In this document: piece by piece, positions 38,569-46,805 of the stretch
Numbering within the stretch: position 1 is the stretch's first letter
How the letters are laid out: each line of letters begins with the position of its first letter
Source of the DNA: Thiomicrorhabdus heinhorstiae
Lineage (GTDB): Bacteria; Pseudomonadota; Gammaproteobacteria; Thiomicrospirales; Thiomicrospiraceae
Reading direction: 5' to 3'
Assembly: GCF_013391765.2 (NCBI RefSeq)
Contig: NZ_JACBGI020000003.1
Location: 62,001-126,000, forward strand
DNA length: 64,000 bases
Notes under the pieces: generated by a model
Databases searched by the model: none
Told to the model about the DNA's origin: nothing
What the model saw: only the letters and a program-made list of their open reading frames with translations
Translations under genes and position numbers: made by a program

Positions 38569-39216
38569 ATGAATTTAGATCAAGCGCGTTTCTTCATGGT
38601 AGAACAACAAATTCGCCCATGGGATGTACTAGACCCGACTATTCTAGATCTATTAATGAACACCCCTCGCCACGAATTCGTCAGCGAAAGCCAGATTCCA
38701 CTGGCCTACAGCGACATCGAACTTCCGATCGGACATGACGAAGTGATGATGTCCCCTAAAGTCGAAGGACGATTGCTGCAAGCTCTGGATATCGAACCGC
38801 AGGACCGGATTTTGGAAATCGGCACCGGTAGCGGCTATATGACCGCTCTACTAGCCAGCTTGGGGGAAAGCGTCACCACTGTCGAACTGCATGCGGACTT
38901 GCAAGAAACCGCAAAAATCAGACTGACCAAATTTGACAATATCGATTTCCAAATCGGCGACGGTAGCCAGGATTGGGATGACAACCAGCAATACGATGTT
39001 ATTTTATTAACCGGCTCGGTCAGTTCAATTCCTGAAGCCTATAAGCAGAAATTGACTCAGGGCGGTCGCTTAGGTGTGATTTGCGGTCAAGCTCCTGCGA
39101 TGGTTGCACAAGTGATTACCCGCATTGCCGATCACGAATGGGCCACCGAAACTCTATTCGAAACCGAGTTAAAAGCTTTAACTCATGCTGAAGCCGTCGA
39201 TAAATTCGAGTTCTGA
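38569..39216 (+). CDS. Protein-L-isoaspartate O-methyltransferase-like protein
   Basis: 215 residues from the ATG at 38569 (AAAAGG eight bases upstream). The Pcm fold is shown by ARFFMVEQQIRPWDVLDPTILDLLMNTPRHEFV, GHDEVMMSPKVEGRLLQAL and the SAM loop ILEIGTGSGYMTALLASLG. True Pcm repairs isoaspartate in aged proteins. This subtype, often found upstream of tolC in gammaproteobacteria, has diverged and its substrate is uncertain. It is a single-gene unit with its own promoter and terminator. Confidence 0.8.
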   Translation: MNLDQARFFMVEQQIRPWDVLDPTILDLLMNTPRHEFVSESQIPLAYSDIELPIGHDEVMMSPKVEGRLLQALDIEPQDRILEIGTGSGYMTALLASLGESVTTVELHADLQETAKIRLTKFDNIDFQIGDGSQDWDDNQQYDVILLTGSVSSIPEAYKQKLTQGGRLGVICGQAPAMVAQVITRIADHEWATETLFETELKALTHAEAVDKFEF

Positions 39217-39241
39217 TCCTGCCTGATCTTCATCATTTCCC

Positions 39242-39274
39242 GCAGCGGAAAGCTATTCCGCTGCAACCTTAATT
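39242..39274 (+). terminator. Terminator-like hairpin after the Pcm-like gene
   Basis: GCAGCGGAA (39242-39250) and TTCCGCTGC (39256-39264) pair perfectly around an AGCTA loop, 26 bases after the stop. The following T content (AACCTTAATTCC) is moderate. Confidence 0.6.
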
Positions 39275-39455
39275 CCTTTGAATTCTCATACTCATAAAGC
39301 TCTTCAATCCTTTGCAAATTTTCTTCTGGAGCGAAGAAATTGATTTGAATTATGAATCCGTTCAAAAGTCTCTCAATAGTTCCTTTTTCCCTTGAAGCTT
39401 GATTTAAGTTTTTCTATTCTTTTTACGTGCTTCCAAGCTGTCTTATCGAACAGGT

Positions 39456-39500
39456 AAAATTTTTTTATATACTCATTAATAAAATTTTTTAGTTGTTCAA
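39456..39500 (+). promoter_or_regulatory. Conserved 45-base AT-rich element upstream of oxidase operon A
   Basis: A block ending in ATTAATAAAATTTTTTAGTTGTTCAA lies 90 bases before the first oxidase gene. It matches the block at 45219-45263 before operon B at about 38 of 45 positions, without gaps, while the 70-76 bases between block and start codon differ strongly. It is probably a shared promoter or operator; it is the only strongly shared part of the two leaders apart from the last 14 bases. Confidence 0.6.
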
Positions 39501-39590
39501 CCCTATAACTCCAACCGTAAAATACCCGAAACTTAACCTAAATTTAAGTTTCAAACCTAGATTAACTTTACTAATTCAAGGGATAATCAT

Positions 39591-41048
39591 ATGGACTTGA
39601 TAAGCCTATATCCAACCTGGTACGAACCGACCGTCGGTTCCGGCTGGGTGGTTGCTCTCATCGCAACCTTCCACGTACTGGCGTCTCACACCTCCGTCGG
39701 GGCCGCCTTACTCTTCGCCTATCTCTCTCATAAAGCCTACCGCGAAGATCGTGAAGATCTTCTGGACTTCATTAAAAAATACGGCCTCTTCTTGTTGGTC
39801 TTCACCTACGTGGCCGGCTCCATTACCGGTCCGGGGATCTGGTATTCCACCACCGTCGCCAGCCCGAACGGAATCGGTGCCCTGATTCACTCCTTCGTTT
39901 GGAAGTGGGCCACCGAGTGGGTCTTCTTCGTCATTGAGGTCGTTGGGGTCTATATGATTGTCTACCTGGTCGGTAAAGTTGATAAGCGTACCCACATGAA
40001 GATCTCTGTGATCTTCGGTCTGGCTTCCTGGGCAACCATGCTGATCATCGTCGGTATCTTGTCGTTCATGATGCTGCCTGGTAAAGAACAGTGGTTCGCA
40101 GACGGTGGTTACCTGAACGGTTTCTACGGAACCAACACCTTTATCCAATTGGGTATGCGTACCGCTTTCATGTTCACCATCACCGCCGTGGTCGGTGGGA
40201 TCGTCATCGCCGGGATCAAAGATCCTGCTTTCAAGAAAGAGATGGCGCGCAAGCTGGGTTGGTTGGGGATCATTTCCACCATCGTCGGTGCCTTGATGTT
40301 CCAATGGTATCTGACTGCCGTTCCTGAACAAGCGCTATTGGTTATGGAAAACCGTCTACCGGATTACTTCATGCCAAGCATCGTGGCGGTATTGGCCGGT
40401 ACATTGGCGTACTTCATTATTACCATGATCCGCCCTCAGACTCTGGTACAAGGTTTTGCCGGTGCCATGGCGGTGATCATTCTGGTCGCCGGTCTGTGGC
40501 CGGAAGAGACCGCGCGTGAATCGATGCGTAAACCTTGGGTTGCCGGACAGTACGTCTACTCGAACCAGGTTATCGGTCGTGACGTCCCTGGGATGGACAT
40601 TAAGTCGCAGTTGCCTCTCCTGGAGAAAGTCGGGATTTTGAAAGCGCATCCGTTTACCCCGGAACACCTTCGTGAAGTGAATGAAGGTAACAAGATTCAG
40701 GCGGGTGAATTCATTGCGATGACTTACTGCTCGAACTGTCACTCTCCAAGCGAGACCGGTATCCGTCCTCTGCACCGTTACTTCCCTGAAGGCGTGTCTC
40801 AGGAACGCGTTGCCAAGTATGTTAAAGGGGTGTTGACCACCGGTAATATCGCTTATATGCCCAAAATGCCAATGACCGATTCCGAGGTGGATGCCTTGGC
40901 GGCTTACTTGGTTCTAAACAACAACGGCGGCCAGGCCGCAGTGACCGCAGCGATCGATTCGGAAATCGCGCAACGTGATCGTGCGTTGGCTGAGAAAAAC
41001 GCTTCCGATAAGGTTGCCGCTCTTGATTTTGTACAGGAGGTCAAATAA
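39591..41048 (+). CDS. Cytochrome bd-superfamily-like oxidase subunit I fused to cytochrome c (copy A)
   Basis: 485 residues. About nine membrane helices occupy residues 18-325. The N-terminal helix holds His28 and His33, and a later helix WATEWVFFVIEVVGVY holds Glu109 and Glu116, recalling the heme-ligand and proton-path residues of CydA. No typical CydA quinol loop is seen. A periplasmic cytochrome c domain follows (CSNCH at 380-384, axial Met likely in YMPKMPM). Family knowledge: some bd-superfamily branches lack the quinol site and carry heme c, implying a cytochrome c donor. It overlaps subunit II by one base. Likely role: oxygen (or other small acceptor) reduction fed by cytochromes encoded downstream; this is inference. 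Confidence 0.75.
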   Translation: MDLISLYPTWYEPTVGSGWVVALIATFHVLASHTSVGAALLFAYLSHKAYREDREDLLDFIKKYGLFLLVFTYVAGSITGPGIWYSTTVASPNGIGALIHSFVWKWATEWVFFVIEVVGVYMIVYLVGKVDKRTHMKISVIFGLASWATMLIIVGILSFMMLPGKEQWFADGGYLNGFYGTNTFIQLGMRTAFMFTITAVVGGIVIAGIKDPAFKKEMARKLGWLGIISTIVGALMFQWYLTAVPEQALLVMENRLPDYFMPSIVAVLAGTLAYFIITMIRPQTLVQGFAGAMAVIILVAGLWPEETARESMRKPWVAGQYVYSNQVIGRDVPGMDIKSQLPLLEKVGILKAHPFTPEHLREVNEGNKIQAGEFIAMTYCSNCHSPSETGIRPLHRYFPEGVSQERVAKYVKGVLTTGNIAYMPKMPMTDSEVDALAAYLVLNNNGGQAAVTAAIDSEIAQRDRALAEKNASDKVAALDFVQEVK

Positions 41049-42295
41049 TGGATGCGTCACAAGTAGCACAAGTTACGGAAATGATGTACGCCCTGCGTAA
41101 CCCTGCAGGGATTCCGACCTTCCCGATTATCTTCATCGGGTTGGGTGTACTGACATTCGCTCTGCACATTCTGTTCGTTCAGTTGATGCTGGGTACTTCC
41201 GCCATCACCCTTTACGGTGCCTTTAGAGAGAATGCTTACTGGCGCCGTCTGGGTGCGGCCATGCTGGAAATCGCCAAGGTCTCGGTCTCGGTGGCCGTGG
41301 TGATCGGGGTTGCACCGCTGTTGTTCGTACAGGTTATTTACGATCCGCACTGGTATACCTCGAACGTCTTGTCTGCGGACTGGGTTATTGCTTTTATCGT
41401 CATCTTGATTTTGGCGTACTGGGCGATGTATTACTTCTACTTCCGCAACTCGAAGAATGCCGATAAGACGGCGGTGCCTAGTTCACGTTGGTCGATGTTG
41501 ATCAGCTTGGCTCTAATGCTGGTCGTGGGCTTTATCATGCACAGCTTGACTTCGCAGATCTTGCACCCTGAGTTGTGGAAAGAGTGGTATATGCAAAACG
41601 GCAAGTTGGATTACAGCGGTGATCAGTTGCATGCGTTCAATATCTGGCGTTATGCCTTCTTCATCAGTATGTCGATTCCGGTGACCGGTGCGATGCTGGT
41701 CACTTACCGTCGCTTCAAGTCGGTACGTGAAGATGCCGACCACGACTACCTGAACTGGGCGGCCGAAGTCGGTAAAAAATGGATCAAAGTCGGTTCGGTA
41801 ATTGCCACAGTGCTGTATGTCATGTGGATGGTCACTCTGCCGGAAACCGCCGGTAACTTCGCAACCTCAATCTGGGGCATCCTGGGTGGTGTGGCCGTCA
41901 TCGGTTATGCACTATGGGCTCAGTTGCGTCTGCGTGGCGAAGCGAGATTCTGCAGCTATATGGCTTTACCGATGGCGTTGGTGATCGGTCTGGTGGTAGC
42001 GATCTCTCGCGAGATTCTGCGCTACGACATCCTGAACGGCTTCTTCCACTATGACTTCTTCGATTACAAGATCGTCATGGACTGGTACTCAACCGGCTTG
42101 TTCTTCCTGACCTTCGCGATTGTCGGCGGGGTGGTCTTGAGCTATTTCCTGACCATCGCATGGAAATCGGGGCAAACCGTTGGAGTATACACTCCGGGTG
42201 CCGGCGTCAATAAACTGGGGACCCTTTCCATCTGGATCGTGGTTCTATGGATTATCCAGTTCTTCGTCGTCGGCTTCTATGTTTGGGCTCAGTAA
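41048..42295 (+). CDS. Cytochrome bd-superfamily-like membrane subunit II (copy A)
   Basis: 415 residues with about nine membrane helices. The start (PAGIPTFPIIFIGLGVLTFALHILFVQLMLGTSA) mirrors the subunit I start, with His40 in the matching helix, so the two subunits look like distant paralogues, as in CydAA'-type enzymes. Other candidate ligands are the His in FIMHSLTSQILHPE and the SREILRYD stretch near residue 325. There is no heme c motif. AGGAGG precedes the ATG inside the upstream gene. Probably forms a heterodimer with subunit I in the inner membrane. Confidence 0.7.
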   Translation: MDASQVAQVTEMMYALRNPAGIPTFPIIFIGLGVLTFALHILFVQLMLGTSAITLYGAFRENAYWRRLGAAMLEIAKVSVSVAVVIGVAPLLFVQVIYDPHWYTSNVLSADWVIAFIVILILAYWAMYYFYFRNSKNADKTAVPSSRWSMLISLALMLVVGFIMHSLTSQILHPELWKEWYMQNGKLDYSGDQLHAFNIWRYAFFISMSIPVTGAMLVTYRRFKSVREDADHDYLNWAAEVGKKWIKVGSVIATVLYVMWMVTLPETAGNFATSIWGILGGVAVIGYALWAQLRLRGEARFCSYMALPMALVIGLVVAISREILRYDILNGFFHYDFFDYKIVMDWYSTGLFFLTFAIVGGVVLSYFLTIAWKSGQTVGVYTPGAGVNKLGTLSIWIVVLWIIQFFVVGFYVWAQ

Positions 42296-42304
42296 GGAGG
42301 CGTC

Positions 42305-42697
42305 ATGAAAAACTCAATCAAACTTAAAACACTATTAGCCGCTTGCAGCTTGATGGCGGCAGCCTCAGCCCAGGCGGAACCAACCATGGCCAACGCTCAA
42401 GCAATGGCTTGGCAATGTGCGCCTTGCCACGGAACCAATGGTCAGGAATTCAAGGAGGCCATGCCTCCACTGGCAGGCATGCCTGCTCAACAATTCATCG
42501 ATGCCATGACGGCTTATCGAGAAGGTACGCGCGCTGCGGTCATTATGGATCGCGTTGCCCGCGGCTTTACCGACGATGAAATCAAAGCAATGGCTATCTG
42601 GTTTGAAAAGCAACCGGTCAAACAATGGGACAAAACCAGCTTAACGGAATCGCTTGAAGCGCAAGCTTCAGCCGCCGCGACAGGAGGTCAGAAATGA
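42305..42697 (+). CDS. Monoheme cytochrome c, FccA-like (copy A)
   Basis: 130 residues: signal peptide to AQAEP, one heme site CAPCH (residues 38-42), and the class I cytochrome tail PPLAGMPAQQFIDAMTAYREGTRAAVIMDRVARGFTDDEIKAMAIWF with a likely axial Met. It has the features of the cytochrome subunit of flavocytochrome c sulfide dehydrogenase (one heme here, two in Allochromatium). AAGGAGG lies before the ATG, and its stop overlaps the fccB-like start (ATGA), as expected for subunits of one complex. Confidence 0.85.
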   Translation: MKNSIKLKTLLAACSLMAAASAQAEPTMANAQAMAWQCAPCHGTNGQEFKEAMPPLAGMPAQQFIDAMTAYREGTRAAVIMDRVARGFTDDEIKAMAIWFEKQPVKQWDKTSLTESLEAQASAAATGGQK

Positions 42698-44025
42698 GCC
42701 AACAAGAAAATAAAGTTTTCGATAGCAAAATCACCCGCCGTGATTTGATCAAGGTATTCGGTGTTTCCGCCGTCGCAGCAACCGGTTTGTTCGGTGCGAG
42801 CGAAAAAGCTTACGCCAAGTCGGCAGGGCATGTCGTCATTCTGGGCGGCGGTATCGGTGGTTCGACATTTGCCAAATATCTGCGCTTTGCAGATCCGGAT
42901 GTCAAAATCACCATTATCGAACAATATCCGGAATACATCACCTGCCCTCGAAGCAACGATGTTATCGTCGGTTATCACACATTGGATGAATTGACTTTTA
43001 ATCTGGATACTGTGAAGTCCAAATACAATGTTAATGTCATTATCGACAAAGTAACCGATGCGGATTTTGACAAGAAAACCGTCTCTACAGCCAAAGGACA
43101 AACCGTTTCTTACGATAAATTGGTGGTTTCTCCTGGGATCGACTTTAAATTCGAAGATTATGAAGGTATGAGCAAAGAAATCGCTGAAACCAAAATCTTC
43201 CACGGTTATAAAGCCGGCCCACAAACTCTGGCGCTAAGAAAACAACTGCTGGCAGTTCCGCAAGGTGGTACGGCGATTATCGCTCCACCGAAGAATCCGT
43301 TCCGTTGTCCTCCAGGACCATATGAACGCGCCTCTTTCTTTGCGGAATATTTCCAAAAGCATAATCCGACTGCCAAAGTGATTGTTCTGGATCCAAAAGA
43401 CCACTTCACCAAAGATGTTCCATTTAAAAAAGCGTGGGAACGTCTATACGGATATAAAACCGACAATGCTCTGATCGAGTGGGTTTCCGGTTCCGAAGGT
43501 GGCGGTGTTATGGGCGTAGATGCCGATAATATGACCGTCGAAACCATGGCTGGTACTTTCAAGGCTGACATGATCAACCTGATTCCAAACCAGCGTGCCG
43601 GTAAACTGGCTCAAAAACTTGGTTTGACCGATGCTTCCGGCTGGTGTCCGATTGATCGTCACTCTTTCGAATCGACCATTCAGAAAGAAGTTTACGTGCT
43701 TGGTGACAGTACTATCGCAGATGCGATGCCGAAATCCGGTTATGCCGCCAACTCTCAAGCAAAAGTTTGTGCTCAAGCCGTCGCAGACACCCTTAAAGAC
43801 CGTCCGCTGGGTAGAGCGATTTACTCTAACGTCTGTTACAGTCTGGCCGGTGAAAACTACGGTGTATCCATCGCGGCGATTTATGAAGTACGTGACGGCT
43901 TTATTCAGCCTAAAGGTAAATCAGCCGGTGTCTCGCCAATTACCGATAAGCCTGCGCAACCGATTCTGGAAGCGGTTTATCAGAAAAACTGGCAGCGTGA
44001 ATTCGTCAAAGACGTATTCTCTTAA
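42694..44025 (+). CDS. fccB: Flavocytochrome c sulfide dehydrogenase flavoprotein (copy A)
   Basis: 443 residues. A Tat signal (TRRDLIKVFG) precedes the FAD-binding VVILGGGIGGSTFAKYLR. Comparison with Allochromatium FccB from memory shows all three functional cysteines: Cys84 in EYITCPRSND (covalent FAD link), Cys205 in FRCPPGPYERAS and Cys381 in NVCYSLAGENYG (redox disulfide near FAD). It oxidises sulfide to polysulfide or sulfur in the periplasm and passes electrons to the partner cytochrome. SoxF is a close relative, but no other sox gene is nearby. It is fourth in the six-gene operon. Confidence 0.9.
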   Translation: MSQQENKVFDSKITRRDLIKVFGVSAVAATGLFGASEKAYAKSAGHVVILGGGIGGSTFAKYLRFADPDVKITIIEQYPEYITCPRSNDVIVGYHTLDELTFNLDTVKSKYNVNVIIDKVTDADFDKKTVSTAKGQTVSYDKLVVSPGIDFKFEDYEGMSKEIAETKIFHGYKAGPQTLALRKQLLAVPQGGTAIIAPPKNPFRCPPGPYERASFFAEYFQKHNPTAKVIVLDPKDHFTKDVPFKKAWERLYGYKTDNALIEWVSGSEGGGVMGVDADNMTVETMAGTFKADMINLIPNQRAGKLAQKLGLTDASGWCPIDRHSFESTIQKEVYVLGDSTIADAMPKSGYAANSQAKVCAQAVADTLKDRPLGRAIYSNVCYSLAGENYGVSIAAIYEVRDGFIQPKGKSAGVSPITDKPAQPILEAVYQKNWQREFVKDVFS

Positions 44026-44047
44026 TTAAGTGGTGGAGGACAAAACA

Positions 44048-44758
44048 ATGTTAAAAAGAACCTTATTAGCCGCCGCTTTAATCGGATTTACCGGAGTGGC
44101 AATTGCCGATGGACATGGAGAGAAACCGCACGCCAATCCTTGGAGCAATTTCTCTCTGGATAACACTTTGCAATCAATGCCTGCCGGTGACGCGACACGC
44201 GGACAAAGCCTGCATTCGCAAATGATGTGTAACTCTTGCCACGGGGAGAATGGCGAATCCCCTTCCCGTAACTATGCTTCCATCAACGGACAACCGGCCG
44301 AGTATACCGTCAAAATGATGTTGGATTACCGTGACGGTCGTCGTTGGGAAGATTACAAGCAAGCGAATATCATGGTCAAACTGGCTCAAGCACTGGACGA
44401 TCAGCAAATTGCCGATCTAGCCGCATTCTATGCTCAGGGTTCAACCCAGGCATGGGGCTACACCAAGCCGCTTGATCAAGACATGCATAACAAAGTAGAT
44501 CACCTGGTTCGTAAAGGTGATTTCGGTCGCATGATTACACCTTGTGCATCGTGCCACGGTGCAAAAGGCGAAGGTAATGAAATTGCTCCAGCACTTGCCG
44601 GACAAGTTCCTGAATACTTCGTACGTACCATGCAAGCTTACAAAGACGGCGCTCGCCATAACGACGTCAATGAAGGTATGTCGCAGTTTACTCACGACCT
44701 AACCGATGCAGAAATCGAAGCCTTGGCTGAATACTATGCATCCTTAAATAAACAATAA
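44048..44758 (+). CDS. Diheme cytochrome c4-type protein (copy A)
   Basis: 236 residues from the ATG at 44048, preceded by GGAGGA at seven bases. Signal peptide to AIADG. Two similar class I cytochrome halves carry CNSCH (61-65) and CASCH (166-170). The end, NEGMSQFTHDLTDAEIEALAEYYASLNKQ, is nearly the same as in copy B. Cytochrome c4 shuttles electrons between periplasmic donors and membrane oxidases, which fits its place between the sulfide dehydrogenase and the oxidase genes. Confidence 0.88.
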   Translation: MLKRTLLAAALIGFTGVAIADGHGEKPHANPWSNFSLDNTLQSMPAGDATRGQSLHSQMMCNSCHGENGESPSRNYASINGQPAEYTVKMMLDYRDGRRWEDYKQANIMVKLAQALDDQQIADLAAFYAQGSTQAWGYTKPLDQDMHNKVDHLVRKGDFGRMITPCASCHGAKGEGNEIAPALAGQVPEYFVRTMQAYKDGARHNDVNEGMSQFTHDLTDAEIEALAEYYASLNKQ

Positions 44759-44768
44759 GGAGTCAAGC

Positions 44769-44861
44769 ATGAACGGTATGAAAGCAATTTTCTGGGGATT
44801 TATCCTCACATTCGGTACTGTATTTTTAATGTGGTTACTTAGCATGATCACAGTTGTCTAA
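44769..44861 (+). CDS. 30-residue single-helix membrane peptide (copy A)
   Basis: A complete small gene 10 bases after the cytochrome c4 stop, with an AAGGAG site eight bases before the ATG. The product begins MNGMKAIFWG and continues as one membrane helix to the C-terminus (LMWLLSMITVV). Copy B has the same length with only two conservative changes, though its codons differ at many third positions, which is strong evidence for a translated gene. Size and shape recall CydX/CydH or CcoQ-type small oxidase subunits. It is probably a structural subunit of the oxidase; this is inference. Confidence 0.85.
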   Translation: MNGMKAIFWGFILTFGTVFLMWLLSMITVV

Positions 44862-44895
44862 GAGTGGCAAAACTCTAAAACAGCAAACATCCGAT

Positions 44896-44925
44896 AAAAA
44901 GCCTGCGCAAGCAGGCTTTTTTGTT
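44896..44925 (+). terminator. Rho-independent terminator of operon A
   Basis: AAAAAGCCTGC and GCAGGCTTTTTT around a GCAA loop form a strong stem followed by T-run, 35 bases after the small peptide gene. Confidence 0.92.
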
Positions 44926-45333
44926 TTCCTTCGGTGTAAGATCCAAAAAGAGATTCAATACTCCTGGCAAAACAATTTTAATTTGCCGTCAAGCCAAGCA
45001 AAAAGTAAGCTTATCTAAGTGCACCTAAAACTTAGTGTCGGAAACAGCCTTTCTAAAACATTCGATACCAAAACGGCACGCTCATTAAACCTTTTCAACC
45101 TCGCTCATGACTAAATGGCAACCTCCTCTTCCTGAATGAGAAAGTCATAAAAACACAACATCGCCTCGCCTGATTTACAGGCATGATTCACATAAATTTA
45201 ATTAAACAACAACCATTTATAAATTTTTTATACATGGATTAATAAATTTTTTTAGTTGTTCAAGCCAAATCCATCAACTTTACAATAGCCGGAATATAAG
45301 CGAAGACTTATATCAAAATCAATTTTACTAATG
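44926..45333. other. Intergenic leader of operon B
   Basis: 408 bases without a gene. It holds the conserved 45-base AT-rich block at 45219-45263, annotated separately. The part before that has no likeness to the leader of operon A that I could see, and no RNA gene or repeat is recognised in it. Confidence 0.5.
45219..45263 (+). promoter_or_regulatory. Conserved 45-base AT-rich element upstream of operon B
   Basis: Counterpart of 39456-39500, ending in ATTAATAAATTTTTTTAGTTGTTCAA, 84 bases before the first oxidase gene of operon B. Likely the shared promoter/operator of the two operons. Confidence 0.6.
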
Positions 45334-45347
45334 CAAGGGATAATCAT

Positions 45348-46805
45348 ATGGACTTGATAAGCCTATATCCAACCTGGTACGAACCGACCGTCGGTTCCGG
45401 CTGGGTGGTTGCTCTCATCGCAACCTTCCACGTACTGGCGTCTCACACCTCCGTCGGGGCCGCCTTACTCTTCGCCTATCTCTCTCATAAAGCCTACCGC
45501 GAAGATCGTGAAGATCTTCTGGACTTCATTAAAAAATACGGCCTCTTCTTGTTGGTCTTCACCTACGTGGCCGGCTCCATTACCGGTCCGGGGATCTGGT
45601 ATTCCACCACCGTCGCCAGCCCGAACGGAATCGGTGCCCTGATTCACTCCTTCGTTTGGAAGTGGGCCACCGAGTGGGTCTTCTTCGTCATTGAGGTCGT
45701 TGGGGTCTATATGATTGTCTACCTGGTCGGTAAAGTTGATAAGCGTACCCACATGAAGATCTCTGTGATCTTCGGTCTGGCTTCCTGGGCAACCATGCTG
45801 ATCATCGTCGGTATCTTGTCGTTCATGATGCTGCCTGGTAAAGAACAGTGGTTCGCAGACGGTGGTTACCTGAACGGTTTCTACGGAACCAACACCTTTA
45901 TCCAATTGGGTATGCGTACCGCTTTCATGTTCACCATCACCGCCGTGGTCGGTGGGATCGTCATCGCCGGGATCAAAGATCCTGCTTTCAAGAAAGAGAT
46001 GGCGCGCAAGCTGGGTTGGTTGGGGATCATTTCCACCATCGTCGGTGCCTTGATGTTCCAATGGTATCTGACTGCCGTTCCTGAACAAGCGCTATTGGTT
46101 ATGGAAAACCGTCTACCGGATTACTTCATGCCAAGCATCGTGGCGGTATTGGCCGGTACATTGGCGTACTTCATTATTACCATGATCCGCCCTCAGACTC
46201 TGGTACAAGGTTTTGCCGGTGCCATGGCGGTGATCATTCTGGTCGCCGGTCTGTGGCCGGAAGAGACCGCGCGTGAATCGATGCGTAAACCTTGGGTTGC
46301 CGGACAGTACGTCTACTCGAACCAGGTTATCGGTCGTGACGTCCCTGGGATGGACATTAAGTCGCAGTTGCCTCTCCTGGAGAAAGTCGGGATTTTGAAA
46401 GCGCATCCGTTTACCCCGGAACACCTTCGTGAAGTGAATGAAGGTAACAAGATTCAGGCGGGTGAATTCATTGCGATGACTTACTGCTCGAACTGTCACT
46501 CTCCAAGCGAGACCGGTATCCGTCCTCTGCACCGTTACTTCCCTGAAGGCGTGTCTCAGGAACGCGTTGCCAAGTATGTTAAAGGGGTGTTGACCACCGG
46601 TAATATCGCTTATATGCCCAAAATGCCAATGACCGATTCCGAGGTGGATGCCTTGGCGGCTTACTTGGTTCTAAACAACAACGGCGGCCAGGCCGCAGTG
46701 ACCGCAGCGATCGATTCGGAAATCGCGCAACGTGATCGTGCGTTGGCTGAGAAAAACGCTTCCGATAAGGTTGCCGCTCTTGATTTTGTACAGGAGGTCA
46801 AATAA
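45348..46805 (+). CDS. Cytochrome bd-superfamily-like oxidase subunit I fused to cytochrome c (copy B)
   Basis: 485 residues, identical to the copy A protein: nine or so membrane helices, His28/His33, Glu109/Glu116 and a C-terminal CSNCH heme c domain. Because the protein is the same while the cytochromes and flavoprotein behind it differ, the same oxidase core must work with two different sets of donors, or the two are used under different conditions. Start and ribosome-binding site (AAGGGA) are the same as in copy A. Confidence 0.75.
   Translation: MDLISLYPTWYEPTVGSGWVVALIATFHVLASHTSVGAALLFAYLSHKAYREDREDLLDFIKKYGLFLLVFTYVAGSITGPGIWYSTTVASPNGIGALIHSFVWKWATEWVFFVIEVVGVYMIVYLVGKVDKRTHMKISVIFGLASWATMLIIVGILSFMMLPGKEQWFADGGYLNGFYGTNTFIQLGMRTAFMFTITAVVGGIVIAGIKDPAFKKEMARKLGWLGIISTIVGALMFQWYLTAVPEQALLVMENRLPDYFMPSIVAVLAGTLAYFIITMIRPQTLVQGFAGAMAVIILVAGLWPEETARESMRKPWVAGQYVYSNQVIGRDVPGMDIKSQLPLLEKVGILKAHPFTPEHLREVNEGNKIQAGEFIAMTYCSNCHSPSETGIRPLHRYFPEGVSQERVAKYVKGVLTTGNIAYMPKMPMTDSEVDALAAYLVLNNNGGQAAVTAAIDSEIAQRDRALAEKNASDKVAALDFVQEVK

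Larger units (their letters stand above)
39577..42298. repeat. 2.72-kb near-perfect direct repeat, copy A
   Basis: The region from CAAGGGATAATCAT before the first oxidase subunit to GGA after the stop of the second is repeated at 45334-48055. Both encoded proteins, and every overlapping reading frame on both strands, are identical in the two copies, so the DNA appears identical throughout. Identity stops abruptly at both edges. Confidence 0.95.

Noticed and set aside
39708-40331. Long minus-strand frame of 207 codons inside oxidase subunit I, repeated at 45465-46088
   Set aside because: It lies wholly within a well-supported gene and has an odd Asp/His/Gly-rich composition. Its exact repetition only reflects the identical DNA block.
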